Source: Mariprofundus ferrinatatus (GTDB taxonomy: Bacteria > Pseudomonadota > Zetaproteobacteria > Mariprofundales > Mariprofundaceae). Taken from it: a DNA stretch of 64,000 bases. How positions within the stretch are numbered: the first letter of the stretch is position 1; the number at the start of each line of letters is the position of its first letter. This document shows, one piece after another, positions 32,413 through 41,414 of this stretch. Under the pieces are notes generated by a model. That model searched no databases and was not told the DNA's origin. It worked only from the letters and a program-made list of their open reading frames with translations. A program made the translations under genes and the position numbers. The stretch covers positions 124,001-188,000 of the forward strand of contig NZ_CP018800.1 in NCBI RefSeq assembly GCF_002795825.1. Direction: 5' to 3'.

Positions 32413-35400
32413 ATGTGGCTGTCTGATACCAGCGTAAGGCGGCCTGTGCTGGCCGTGGTGCTGAACCTGCTGCTGGTTGTCTTCGGCATTCTCTCATTCA
32501 GCAATCTGCCGCTGCGCGAGTATCCGGACATCGATCCGCCGATTGTCTCGATCACCACCGACTATCGTGGTGCTGCCGCCAATGTCGTGGAGACACGCAT
32601 TACCGAGGTGATCGAGGGACGCATTGCCGGCATCGAGGGGATCCGTTCGATCACCTCGAAAAGCCTCGATGGCCGCTCCGATATCTCGGTCCGTTTTAAC
32701 ATCAGTCGCGATATCGATGACGCCGCAAATGATATCCGCGACCGTGTTTCGCGCATCATGGATGAGCTTCCTGATGGCGCTGACCCGCCCGATATCCGCA
32801 AGTCCGATGCCGACGAGCGGATCATCAAATGGATGCACCTGACCGGCAAGGACATGACCACCATGCAGGTGACCGATTATGCCAGACGCTATGTTGAGGA
32901 TCGCTTTGCCTCTCTCGATGGTGTGGCGCGTGTGCGAATCGGTGGCGGCAAGGAGCAGGCGATGCGCATCTGGCTGGATCGCAACAGGCTGGCGGCATTC
33001 GGGCTGACGGCGGGCGATATCGAGCAGGTGTTACGGCAGGAGAATGTCGAGCTTCCTGCTGGTGTTCTGGAGTCGGAAAAACGTGATTTTACGGTGCGCA
33101 TGCAGCGCAGCTACAGCAGCGTCGATGATTTTCGCGGTCTGGTGCTGAGAGGCGGAAACGACGGCTATCTGGTGCGGCTTGGCGATGTGGCACGGGTAGA
33201 ACTCGGCGTGACCGAGGAGCGCAGCACCTTGCGCGGCAACGGTATCCGGATGGTCGGTATCGGAATCGTCAAGCAGTCGAAAGCCAATACCCTGTCGGTT
33301 GCAAGGCTCGCCCAGGCAGAGATGCAGCGTGTGAACGAGGTGCTGCCGCCGCACATGCATATGGAGCAGAGTTACGACTCCAGCCTGTTTATCGACAACG
33401 CCATCAACGAAGTATTTAAAACCCTGCTCATTGCCGTGCTGCTGGTGGTCGTGGTGATCTACCTCTTTCTCGGCAATGTGCGGGCCACGCTGGTGCCTGC
33501 GGTCACGGTGCCGATCTCGCTGATCTCAACGTTCGCAGTGCTCTATGCCTTCGGATATACGATTAACCTGCTAACCCTGCTGGCGCTGGTGCTTGCCATC
33601 GGCCTGATCGTGGATGATGCGATTGTGGTGGTGGAAAATATTCACCGCCGCATGGAGATGGGGGAGTCGAGACTGGTCGCGGCCTTTCGCGGTACCCGCC
33701 AGGTCGGTTTTGCCGTGATCGCCACGACCGCTGTTCTGGCCGCGGTCTTTATACCGATCACCTTTATGGAGGGAGATATCGGGCGACTGTTCAGTGAGTT
33801 TGCCATCACCATTACCGCTGCGGTTGTCTTCTCCACCTTTGCCGCGCTGACCATTGCGCCGATGATCGCCTCCAAACTGCTGCAGGGGCGCAGTGAAAGT
33901 GGCGGCCTGAGCCTGCGCATTGACCGCTCCTTCTCACGCCTGCGCGAGTTCTATCTGCATAAGCTCAATACGCTGCTCGATCGCCCCGCACTGGCGCTGC
34001 TGGTCATCGCGGTAATGCTGCTGCTGGCGATGTTGCTGCTGCGCCAGATTCCGCAGGAGTACTCGCCGAAAGAGGATCGCGGAGTCTTTTACATCATGAT
34101 CAAGGGACCTGAAGGGGCCTCCTATGCCTACGTGCGTGAACATATGGATGAGATCGAACGGCGCCTGATGCCGTTTACCGAGACCGGAGAGTTCCAGCGT
34201 TTGTTGATGCGCGCCCCAGGCAGTTTCGGCACCACTGCCAACTACAGCGACGCCCGCGGTATTGTTGTGTTAAGCCACTGGAACAGCGGCCGCCAACCGA
34301 TCTGGTATTACCTCGAGCAGGTGAAAAGGCTCACTGCAGATATTCCCGGCGTACGTGTGTTCTCTACCGTGCGGCAGGCATTCGGCGGCGGTGAAAGTAA
34401 GCCGGTGCAGTTCGTGATCGGTGGCCCGACATACGAGGAGCTGGCTGGCTGGCGCGATATTCTGATCGCCAGGGCATCTGAAAACCCGGGACTTGTCGCT
34501 CTCGATCATGACTACGATGAGACCAAGCCGCAGATCGGCCTGCAGGTGCGCCGGGATCGGGCCGATGCGCTTGGTGTTTCGGTGAGCGAGATCAATCGCA
34601 CGCTGGAGACGCTGATGGGCGGGCGTCGGGTGACCACCTATATCGACCGGGGCAAGGAGTACGATGTATTGCTGGAGAGCGAGAAGGCGCTCAAGCAGCA
34701 GCCTTCCGACATAACCAACATCCGGGTGCGTTCTGAACGCAGCGGCCAGCTGATCCCACTTGCCAGTCTCGTCGAAATCAGCGAATTCGCTGACAGCAGC
34801 ACGCTCAACCGCTACAACCGGCAGCGCGCGATTACGCTGGAGGCCAACCTTGCTGACGGCTATTCGCTCGGCGAGGCGCTGGAGTATCTCGAGGGGGTGG
34901 TGCGCGAAGAGCTGCCTCCGGGAGCCACGATTGATTACAAGGGGCCATCTCTGGACTTTATCGACAGCGAATCGTCGATCTATCTCGTCTTTGCGCTGGC
35001 GCTGATGGTCGCTTTTCTCGTTCTGGCCGGCCAGTTCGAAAGCTTCCTGCATCCGCTGACCATCATGCTCACCGTCCCGCTGGCGATTACCGGTGCGCTG
35101 GCTGCCCTTTGGGGCTTCGGCATGAGCCTCAATATCTACAGCCAGATCGGCCTGATTATCCTGATCGGTATAGCCGCCAAGAACGGCATCCTGATAGTCG
35201 AATTTATCAACCAGTTGCGTGACGAGGGTGTCGAGTTCCGCGACGCCATCATCGAGGCGACCGGCAAACGGTTGCGTCCGATCATCATGACTGCGCTGAC
35301 CACGGCGATGGGTGCCGTACCGTTAATCCTCTCTTCAGGGGCAGGTTCCGAAACGCGGCTGGTGATCGGCACGGTGATTCTGGCCGGTGTTCTGGTCACG

Positions 35401-35523
35401 ACCTTTTTTACCCTGTTTATCGTACCCGTGATCTATCGACTCTGGTCGAGCCACACCTCATCACCGAGGGCCACGGGTCGCCGGCTTGAGGCCGAACTTG
35501 TCGAGCATGAGGAGAGGATATGA
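32413..35523 (+). CDS. RND efflux permease (AcrB-like, HAE1)
   Basis: 1036 aa. Starts MWLSDTSVRRPVLAVVLNLL; a GTG three bases earlier is possible. Family features: LREYPDIDPPIVSITTDYRG, ITSKSLDGRSDISVRF, TM4 LVLAIGLIVDDAIVVVENIH with paired Asp, and second-half GIAAKNGILIVEFINQLRDE. It resembles the MexF/YegN-type group that pairs with lipid-anchored adaptors. It overlaps the next gene by ATGA. Inner membrane; proton motive force driven; substrate unknown. Confidence 0.95.
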   Translation: MWLSDTSVRRPVLAVVLNLLLVVFGILSFSNLPLREYPDIDPPIVSITTDYRGAAANVVETRITEVIEGRIAGIEGIRSITSKSLDGRSDISVRFNISRDIDDAANDIRDRVSRIMDELPDGADPPDIRKSDADERIIKWMHLTGKDMTTMQVTDYARRYVEDRFASLDGVARVRIGGGKEQAMRIWLDRNRLAAFGLTAGDIEQVLRQENVELPAGVLESEKRDFTVRMQRSYSSVDDFRGLVLRGGNDGYLVRLGDVARVELGVTEERSTLRGNGIRMVGIGIVKQSKANTLSVARLAQAEMQRVNEVLPPHMHMEQSYDSSLFIDNAINEVFKTLLIAVLLVVVVIYLFLGNVRATLVPAVTVPISLISTFAVLYAFGYTINLLTLLALVLAIGLIVDDAIVVVENIHRRMEMGESRLVAAFRGTRQVGFAVIATTAVLAAVFIPITFMEGDIGRLFSEFAITITAAVVFSTFAALTIAPMIASKLLQGRSESGGLSLRIDRSFSRLREFYLHKLNTLLDRPALALLVIAVMLLLAMLLLRQIPQEYSPKEDRGVFYIMIKGPEGASYAYVREHMDEIERRLMPFTETGEFQRLLMRAPGSFGTTANYSDARGIVVLSHWNSGRQPIWYYLEQVKRLTADIPGVRVFSTVRQAFGGGESKPVQFVIGGPTYEELAGWRDILIARASENPGLVALDHDYDETKPQIGLQVRRDRADALGVSVSEINRTLETLMGGRRVTTYIDRGKEYDVLLESEKALKQQPSDITNIRVRSERSGQLIPLASLVEISEFADSSTLNRYNRQRAITLEANLADGYSLGEALEYLEGVVREELPPGATIDYKGPSLDFIDSESSIYLVFALALMVAFLVLAGQFESFLHPLTIMLTVPLAITGALAALWGFGMSLNIYSQIGLIILIGIAAKNGILIVEFINQLRDEGVEFRDAIIEATGKRLRPIIMTALTTAMGAVPLILSSGAGSETRLVIGTVILAGVLVTTFFTLFIVPVIYRLWSSHTSSPRATGRRLEAELVEHEERI

Positions 35524-36950
35524 AACGATTCTCCCTGCTGGCGGCAATCCTTGTTCTGAACAGCTGTGCGGTCGGGCCCGATTACGAGACCCCTGCTCAG
35601 AAGCACAGCGACAGCTGGCATAGCCAACAGGCCCTCCGGGTTGCAGGCGTTGCGGCCGATGATATCGGATGGTGGCGCCAGTTTAATGATCCGCTTCTCA
35701 CAGGGCTGATTGAGAAGGCGATGGTGAACAATCGCGACATGGCAGTGGCTCTCGCCAATGTTGAACGTGCCAGAGCGCTGCGGCGCGAAGCGGCCGGCGG
35801 TTTTTATCCGGGCATTGATGCAGGCGCTTCAGCCAGCCGCAGCCGGTACAGCCGACAGAATGTGTTCGGGGCAACGACCGGAACACGAAACACCTTCAGT
35901 GCAGCGCTCGATGCCAGTTGGGAGATCGATCTTTTCGGACGCACCCGCCGCAGCGTAGAGGCGGCCGAGGCCCGGGTCGGAGCCACTGAAGCCGCCCACA
36001 GGGGGCTCACGCTTTCGCTGGCCGCCGAGGTTGCGGCCGGTTATTTCGAACTGCGCGGAGTGCAATCCCGTCTGGCCATGACCCGGCGCGACATTGCCTT
36101 GCTCGGCGAGGTGGAGGCGATCGCGCGTGCGCAATCGGAGCTTGGGGCAAGCAGCGGGCTCGACCTGGCGAGGGCAGAGGGAGAGCGCGAAAGCATCGAG
36201 GCAAAGCTGCCGGGCCTTGAGGCGGAAGCGATGGCGCTAATCTACCGTATCTCCGTGCTGACCGGTGAGGCACCGGAATTTCATGCCGAGGCACTCTCTG
36301 AGGCAGGCCCGATGCCCGATGTGGTCGATCGGGTGCCCGTGGGGTTGCGTTCTCAGATACTCATGCGCAGGCCTGACGTTCAGCTGGCGGAGCGCGAACT
36401 TGCTGCTGCCACGGCCAACATCGGTATTGCAACAGCCGATCTTTTTCCGGACTTTTCGCTGACCGGCGCGATCGGCAGCAGTGCCCGCCTGTTCAGCGAC
36501 CTCTTTACGCCGGCCACCATGACCCGTTCGCTTGGGGCAGCACTGGGCTGGCCGCTCTTTGCCGGTGGCGCGATCTCAGCCCGTGTTGATGTGGCAAAAG
36601 CCGAAGCGAAGGCAGCGCTTGCCCGTTATGAGCAGAGCCTGCTGCTGGCGCTCGAGGATGCCGAGTCATCACTGACGCGATATGGCAACGAGTGGCTTAC
36701 CCTGAAGGGGCTGCGGCTTGCAGAGCAGTCGCGAGTACGCGCCTTTGAGATTGCCCGCCTGCGTTATGAGGCCGGAGAAGAGGATTTTATGGTCATGCTC
36801 GATGCTGAACGTGCCCTGATCACAACGCGTGAGGAGATTGTCATCAGCAATGTGAGAATCCACACGGGCCTGACGCAGCTCTACAAGGCTCTTGGCGGCG
36901 GCTGGAAACAGGCCGGGAATCCGGAAACGGTTGAGGTGAATAAAGAGTGA
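35520..36950 (+). CDS. Outer-membrane efflux lipoprotein, NodT/OprM (TolC) family
   Basis: 476 aa. Lipobox LNSCAVGPDYETP at the N-terminus (Cys about 16). OEP halves show LALANVERARALRREAAGG in the first and ILMRRPDVQLAERELAAATA and NIGIATADLFPDFSLTGAIG in the second. The end ALGGGWKQ is like the paralogue at 23543. GAGGAGAGGAT precedes the start, which overlaps the permease stop. It completes an adaptor-permease-channel operon. Confidence 0.93.
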   Translation: MKRFSLLAAILVLNSCAVGPDYETPAQKHSDSWHSQQALRVAGVAADDIGWWRQFNDPLLTGLIEKAMVNNRDMAVALANVERARALRREAAGGFYPGIDAGASASRSRYSRQNVFGATTGTRNTFSAALDASWEIDLFGRTRRSVEAAEARVGATEAAHRGLTLSLAAEVAAGYFELRGVQSRLAMTRRDIALLGEVEAIARAQSELGASSGLDLARAEGERESIEAKLPGLEAEAMALIYRISVLTGEAPEFHAEALSEAGPMPDVVDRVPVGLRSQILMRRPDVQLAERELAAATANIGIATADLFPDFSLTGAIGSSARLFSDLFTPATMTRSLGAALGWPLFAGGAISARVDVAKAEAKAALARYEQSLLLALEDAESSLTRYGNEWLTLKGLRLAEQSRVRAFEIARLRYEAGEEDFMVMLDAERALITTREEIVISNVRIHTGLTQLYKALGGGWKQAGNPETVEVNKE

Positions 36951-36952
36951 AA

Positions 36953-37648
36953 ATGATGCTGCACGAGTCATGGCGGCGCCATCTGGGGGTTGAGTTCGAC
37001 AAAGCCTACATGCTGGAGCTGCAGGCATTCCTCAAGGCCCGACAGGCGGAGGGGGGCACGATCTATCCGGCCAGGAGTCACTGGTTTGCTGCTTTCGCAG
37101 CAACACCCTTCGAAAAGGTCCGGGTGGTGATTCTGGGGCAGGATCCCTATCACGGGCCGAATCAGGCGCACGGACTCAGCTTCTCGGTGCCGCATGGTGT
37201 GGCTGTTCCTCCCTCGCTGCGCAATATCCACAAGGAGCTGGCTTCAGATCTCGGCATCGTGACTCCCGGCCATGGCTGTCTCGCCGCCTGGGCAGATGCG
37301 GGGGTGTTGCTGCTCAATGCGACGCTGACGGTGGAGGAGAAGAGGGCCGGCGCCCATCAGGGTAAGGGGTGGGAGCAGTTTACCGATGCTGCGATCTCTT
37401 CCCTGAGCGCAAACCGCGAGCATCTGGTCTTCATGCTCTGGGGCAGCTTTGCACAATCCAAGGCGGCCCTGATAGAGGGCGGCAAGCACCTGATCCTTAC
37501 GGCGCCACACCCCTCGCCGCTCTCCGCCCATCGGGGTTTTCTCGGCTGCCGGCACTTTTCATGTGCCAATGCCTATCTTGAGGCCCATGGCATGGCATCT
37601 GTTGACTGGGCACTAGAGCCGTCGAAGGAGCAGTTGACGCTGATCTGA
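36953..37648 (+). CDS. ung: Uracil-DNA glycosylase (family 1)
   Basis: Removes uracil from DNA. 231 aa. The catalytic water-activating motif GQDPYHGPNQAHGLSFSV and the DNA-minor-groove loop HPSPLSAHRGFLGCRHFS are both complete. It starts just after the efflux channel stop; GTG 36947 and ATG 36956 are alternatives. It may be transcribed by read-through from the efflux operon. It converges on the hydrolase gene with only three bases between stops. Confidence 0.97.
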   Translation: MMLHESWRRHLGVEFDKAYMLELQAFLKARQAEGGTIYPARSHWFAAFAATPFEKVRVVILGQDPYHGPNQAHGLSFSVPHGVAVPPSLRNIHKELASDLGIVTPGHGCLAAWADAGVLLLNATLTVEEKRAGAHQGKGWEQFTDAAISSLSANREHLVFMLWGSFAQSKAALIEGGKHLILTAPHPSPLSAHRGFLGCRHFSCANAYLEAHGMASVDWALEPSKEQLTLI

Positions 37649-37651
37649 CCG

Positions 37652-38611
37652 CTATTCGGATGTGTCAGTAATCTCCGCTCCGCTCAGGAACTGGTGAAGA
37701 TTGCGGGCCGAACGCACCGGGATCTCTTCCATCGGCATATGTCCGGCATCGGGATAGATAACCACCTTTGCATGGGGCAGAGCCTGCTGCCACCGCTTCA
37801 GATGAGGGTCGGCGGGAATCCAGTGATCCTGTTCGCCCCACATCAGCAGGGTCGGCATGGTCAGTTGCTCCAGCCCCGAAGGCTCCTGCCTGAGTATCTC
37901 AAGGTTACGTTTAAACAGTGTTTGAGAAGCCCTGCGGTTTCCCGGCCGCAGCTGCAGTTCGTAGTAGCGCTCCGTCATCGCTTCGCTGATTCTGGAGGGT
38001 TCGGCATAGACCTCTCGCAGCAGTATGGAGGAGGCAATGCGGGGTGTGAAATGCATGGATATCTCGCCCAGAAGCGGCGCGGTAAATGCCCTGACGGGGA
38101 ACGGGATCTTCTTTAGCGGAAAGCCGGCGGTATCGATCAGCACCAGCTTCTCCACCTGCTGCGGATATCTGATGGCGTAGTTCCAGGCGAAATAGCCACC
38201 CAGCGAGTTGCCCACCAGCGTGAACTTTTCAAGCCCGAGCCTGGACGCAAAGCTGTTGATAAACTGTATGTAATTCTCCGTATTGTATTCGAAATTGGCC
38301 GGGCCAGTCAGGCCATGGCCTGGCAGGTCGAGCGAAATCACCCGGTATCTGCCTGCAAGCTCCCGGCTCCATACCTCCCAGTTGTGCAGTGATGCGAGAA
38401 TGCCGTGCAGCATCACAAGGGTGTGATCGTTATCTTTTCCCTCTTCCCGGTAGTGAACCTGCAGACCGTCAACATCGATATAGAGGGGCGGGTTGCTGGC
38501 ATACCTCTTCTCAAGTTCGGCCACCGGAATCTCGGAGATGCCCAGGGCGCAGCCGCTGACCACTGCCGCCAGCAGAACGGACAGGATCGCCTTTGCAATA
38601 TTCGTCACCAT
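37652..38611 (-). CDS. Alpha/beta-hydrolase lipoprotein
   Basis: 319 aa from ATG 38611 with GGGAGG upstream. Lipobox LLAAVVSGCALG gives a lipid-anchored envelope protein. The hydrolase fold is clear: oxyanion HGILASLHNW, nucleophile elbow GNSLGG, acid region WGEQDHWIPAD, and His in DAGHMPMEE. Esterase, lipase or haloperoxidase-like; the substrate cannot be named. A perfect 16-base palindrome lies upstream at 38648-38663. Confidence 0.9.
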   Translation of the reverse strand: MVTNIAKAILSVLLAAVVSGCALGISEIPVAELEKRYASNPPLYIDVDGLQVHYREEGKDNDHTLVMLHGILASLHNWEVWSRELAGRYRVISLDLPGHGLTGPANFEYNTENYIQFINSFASRLGLEKFTLVGNSLGGYFAWNYAIRYPQQVEKLVLIDTAGFPLKKIPFPVRAFTAPLLGEISMHFTPRIASSILLREVYAEPSRISEAMTERYYELQLRPGNRRASQTLFKRNLEILRQEPSGLEQLTMPTLLMWGEQDHWIPADPHLKRWQQALPHAKVVIYPDAGHMPMEEIPVRSARNLHQFLSGAEITDTSE

Positions 38612-38647
38612 ACCAGCCTCCCGCAGCACTTCCGCCTGTGAACCACC

Positions 38648-38663
38648 TGATCATATATGATCA
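38648..38663. promoter_or_regulatory. Perfect 16-base palindrome upstream of the lipoprotein hydrolase
   Basis: TGATCATATATGATCA reads the same on both strands with no spacer, 37 bases before the hydrolase start and between it and the end of selO. It could be an operator or a -10-overlapping site; no regulator is next to it. Confidence 0.4.
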
Positions 38664-38709
38664 TAGCAGGGGAATAAGAAACCTGTAGCAGCTGCAGCCG
38701 ACAGGTCGT

Positions 38710-40305
38710 TCAGGAGCTGCAGGAGAGCATGGAACAGCCTGCCCGGTTGCGCGCCCATTCGGGACGCCTGGCGGCAAAATGTTCGTTTTCGGGCTGCTCC
38801 TCATAGGGGCGGCGAAGCAGGTTCAGCAGTTCGTGGATCATCGAGCTGTCGCCGGATTCGGCCCTGTCGATCGCCTGCTGGGCCAGGTAGTTGCGCAGTA
38901 CGTATTTCGGATTCACCGCATGCATCTTCTGGCGACGCTCGGCATCACCGCTCCCCTGCCGGCACAGGCGCGTAATGTAGTTGCGCATCCAGCTCGCAAA
39001 GCGTGTGCGGTAGCTCTCGTCGAGTGCGCCGAGATCGTAGTAGGCATCCAGCAGCGGTGCGATCAACTGTTCATCGCTGCGCAGTTCGGGATCATGGCCG
39101 GTTTCAATATCGGCGAGCTTGCGGAAGAAGATGGTCATGTCGGTTTCAACCAGCGGCAGAATACCCAACAGCTCCCTGATCAAAGGTTCATCCTCCCGGG
39201 TGATTTTCGAGAGCCCGAGTTTATCCCCCATCATGGAGAACCAGCCGTTTTCGTAAGTGGTTGAATAGACCTGCATCGCCTGCTGCAACTGTTCAACTGA
39301 TCCGGTCAGCGGGATCAGCGCCTCTGCAAGCCGGGCCAGATTCCAGCCGGCAATCTGAGGCTGGTTGCCGAAGCGGTAGCGGCGCATCTCGGAATCGGTG
39401 ATGTTGGGGGTCCACTCCGGATCGTATCCCTCCAGCCAGCCGTAGGGGCCGTAATCGATCGTCAGCCCCAGCACCGACATGTTATCGGTATTCATCACCC
39501 CGTGCACAAATCCGACCCGCATCCAGTGCACCATCAGCTCGGCGGTGCGCCGGCACACCTCTTCGAACCATGCCAGGTATACTGCCGGTGCAGGTGCACC
39601 AATCCCGGGGAAATCGGTGAGGATGGTGTAGTCGAGCAGCTTTTGCAGCAGTTCGATTTCACCGCGTGCGGCAAAGAGCTGGAAGTTTCCGAAGCGTGTG
39701 AAGGAGGGGGCGACGCGGCACAGCACGGCTCCGGGCTCATAACCGGCATTGCCGTTATAGAGAATGTCACGCAGTACACCTTCGCCCGTGGTGATCAGTG
39801 ACAGTGCCCGCGTGGTCGGAACACCGAGATGGAACATCGCCTCGCTGCAGAGGAACTCGCGCAGCGAGGAGCGAAGAACGGCAAGTCCGTCGGCATTGCG
39901 CGAATAGGGTGTGAGACCCGCCCCTTTGAGTTGCAGGCTCCAGCGTTCGCCTTTTGCATTGATCACTTCACCGATATTGATGGCGCGGCCGTCGCCCAGC
40001 TGCCCCGCCCAGTGGCCGAACTGGTGGCCGCCGTAACAGCTGGCGTAGGGCACCATGGCCGGCAGCAGCCGGTTGCCCGAGAAGAGCTCTGTAAATTTCA
40101 CGGATTTACAACTCTCTTTTGAGATACCGAGCAGCTCTGCCACCTCATCTGCGCAGGCGAGCAATGCCGGCGCTTTGACAGCGGTCGGCTGAACAAACGA
40201 ATAGCAGGCACCTGTTACCTGACGCGTGAAGTTCGCACGCTCCGGATCACCCGGCAGGGCACGGGTATAGGCGTTATCGATAACAAGTTGTTCAAGGCTG
40301 TTCAT
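38710..40305 (-). CDS. selO: Protein adenylyltransferase SelO (YdiU)
   Basis: Pseudokinase that transfers AMP to protein Ser/Thr/Tyr, linked to redox stress. 531 aa. Family signatures GGHQFGHWAGQLGDGRAI (ATP loop), LKGAGLTPYSR, RSSLREFLCSEAM and HGVMNTDNMSVLGLTIDYGP are present. The C-terminus ends CSMLSCSS, keeping the conserved Cys that replaces selenocysteine of animal SelO. The start is 16 bases past the end of the hemerythrin gene on the same strand, so the two are probably one unit. Confidence 0.95.
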   Translation of the reverse strand: MNSLEQLVIDNAYTRALPGDPERANFTRQVTGACYSFVQPTAVKAPALLACADEVAELLGISKESCKSVKFTELFSGNRLLPAMVPYASCYGGHQFGHWAGQLGDGRAINIGEVINAKGERWSLQLKGAGLTPYSRNADGLAVLRSSLREFLCSEAMFHLGVPTTRALSLITTGEGVLRDILYNGNAGYEPGAVLCRVAPSFTRFGNFQLFAARGEIELLQKLLDYTILTDFPGIGAPAPAVYLAWFEEVCRRTAELMVHWMRVGFVHGVMNTDNMSVLGLTIDYGPYGWLEGYDPEWTPNITDSEMRRYRFGNQPQIAGWNLARLAEALIPLTGSVEQLQQAMQVYSTTYENGWFSMMGDKLGLSKITREDEPLIRELLGILPLVETDMTIFFRKLADIETGHDPELRSDEQLIAPLLDAYYDLGALDESYRTRFASWMRNYITRLCRQGSGDAERRQKMHAVNPKYVLRNYLAQQAIDRAESGDSSMIHELLNLLRRPYEEQPENEHFAARRPEWARNRAGCSMLSCSS

Positions 40306-40320
40306 GCCCGCATCAGCCGC

Positions 40321-40737
40321 TTATTCCCGCATGGCGAGAAAGCGCGCGGTTACAAAGTCCATGCTGCCGATATGATCCTTCATCCAGTCGGGGAGCCGGC
40401 CGCGCATGAAGGCGGCGATCGCCACAATCCGATGTGTCGCGTTCCAGTCAGCAATCGCAGCCTCAAGTTCGCGAAGGAAGAGATCGTGCGCACCCTTATG
40501 CACCGGGTAGGGCGGGAAACGGGCCTCCAGCATAAGCCGCTCCTCATTGGAGAAATGCGCTTTCGTATGGGCAAGAAGCCCGGCCAGCCTTTCATCAAGG
40601 GTATATGCAGCAGCATCGCCCGCCTCGAGGTCTTCAATCAAGGCATCGATGGCATTGATCATCTCCACCTCTTCAAGGTGAACGTCATGCATGGCCCGGA
40701 ATGGCACTTCGGGGAGATCGGATGCGTATAATGTCAT
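40321..40737 (-). CDS. Bacteriohemerythrin
   Basis: Di-iron oxygen-binding four-helix protein, 138 aa from ATG 40737; an upstream TTG at 40773 is less likely. Iron ligands follow the family plan: HDVHLEE near residue 17, HTKAHFSNEE (H ... HxxxE), HKGAH (HxxxH) and WMKDHIGSMD (HxxxxD). It probably carries or senses O2, or stores it for microaerobic respiration. It lies upstream of and with selO. Single domain, no fusion. Confidence 0.9.
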   Translation of the reverse strand: MTLYASDLPEVPFRAMHDVHLEEVEMINAIDALIEDLEAGDAAAYTLDERLAGLLAHTKAHFSNEERLMLEARFPPYPVHKGAHDLFLRELEAAIADWNATHRIVAIAAFMRGRLPDWMKDHIGSMDFVTARFLAMRE

Positions 40738-40800
40738 CCCCGCAGCTTGCCAGAGCAGCTGCTTCTGTGCCAATCAACAGCGCCGGATATCTGCCGGGGG

Positions 40801-40828
40801 TTGATATATTAGCAAATCATAATATAAT
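40801..40828 (+). promoter_or_regulatory. Sigma-70 promoter of the thioredoxin gene
   Basis: TTGATA (40801-40806), 16-base spacer, TATAAT (40823-40828): five of six and six of six to consensus. The leader then holds an 8-bp hairpin CTGACGTT / AACGTCAG (40848-40875) before the ribosome-binding site AAGGAGG. Confidence 0.75.
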
Positions 40829-40915
40829 GCGGACTCCTGAGAGTTGCCTGACGTTGGCTGGCCGATAAACGTCAGGGTAAGTCAGGGATGATACAGCTGT
40901 TTTAAGGAGGTCTAG

Positions 40916-41287
40916 ATGGCTACGGTAGAACTGACCAAAGAGAATTTTAAGCAGAAGGTGGATGCAAGCGATATCACGGTGCTCGACTTCTGGGCGCCAT
41001 GGTGTGGCCCCTGCAAGATGTTCGGGCCGACCTTCGAATCCGTATCGGAAAATCATCCCGATATTCTCTTCGGCAAGGTGAATACAGAGCAGCAGCAGGA
41101 GCTGGGTGCCCACTTCAATATCCGCTCCATTCCGACCCTGATGGTGATTCGGGAGAATGTGCTGCTCTACTCCGAAGCCGGAGCGCTGCCGAAACCGGCA
41201 TTGGAGGAGCTGATCGGACAGATCAGGGCGGTCGACATGCAGGAGGTGCATGCCGAGGTTGCCAAGATGCAGGCTGCGGAGGCCTGA
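40916..41287 (+). CDS. Thioredoxin
   Basis: Cytoplasmic disulphide reductase, 123 aa. Active site FWAPWCGPCKMFGP with standard WCGPC, cis-Pro region SIPTLMV. A C-terminal extension of about 18 residues beyond the thioredoxin fold (DMQEVHAEVAKMQAAEA) is helical. Strong promoter and AAGGAGG ribosome-binding site upstream. It may be one of several thioredoxins, so no trxA symbol is given. Confidence 0.93.
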   Translation: MATVELTKENFKQKVDASDITVLDFWAPWCGPCKMFGPTFESVSENHPDILFGKVNTEQQQELGAHFNIRSIPTLMVIRENVLLYSEAGALPKPALEELIGQIRAVDMQEVHAEVAKMQAAEA

Positions 41288-41293
41288 GCTGAG

Positions 41294-41311
41294 AAGGGGG
41301 CATGCCCCTTT
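41294..41311 (+). terminator. Probable terminator after thioredoxin
   Basis: Stem AAGGGG / CCCCTT with loop GCATG, followed by a short T-run (TTTAAT). Weak tail, but well placed 7 bases after the stop. Confidence 0.5.
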
Positions 41312-41414
41312 AATCATGCTGCTGAAAATATCGCAATGAGTGCCGCTCTACAGAGGCAGTATGCAATCGGCATGCTTCCTGTTTATGCTTCTGCTTCCGG
41401 CAAAGGAGGTCTCC

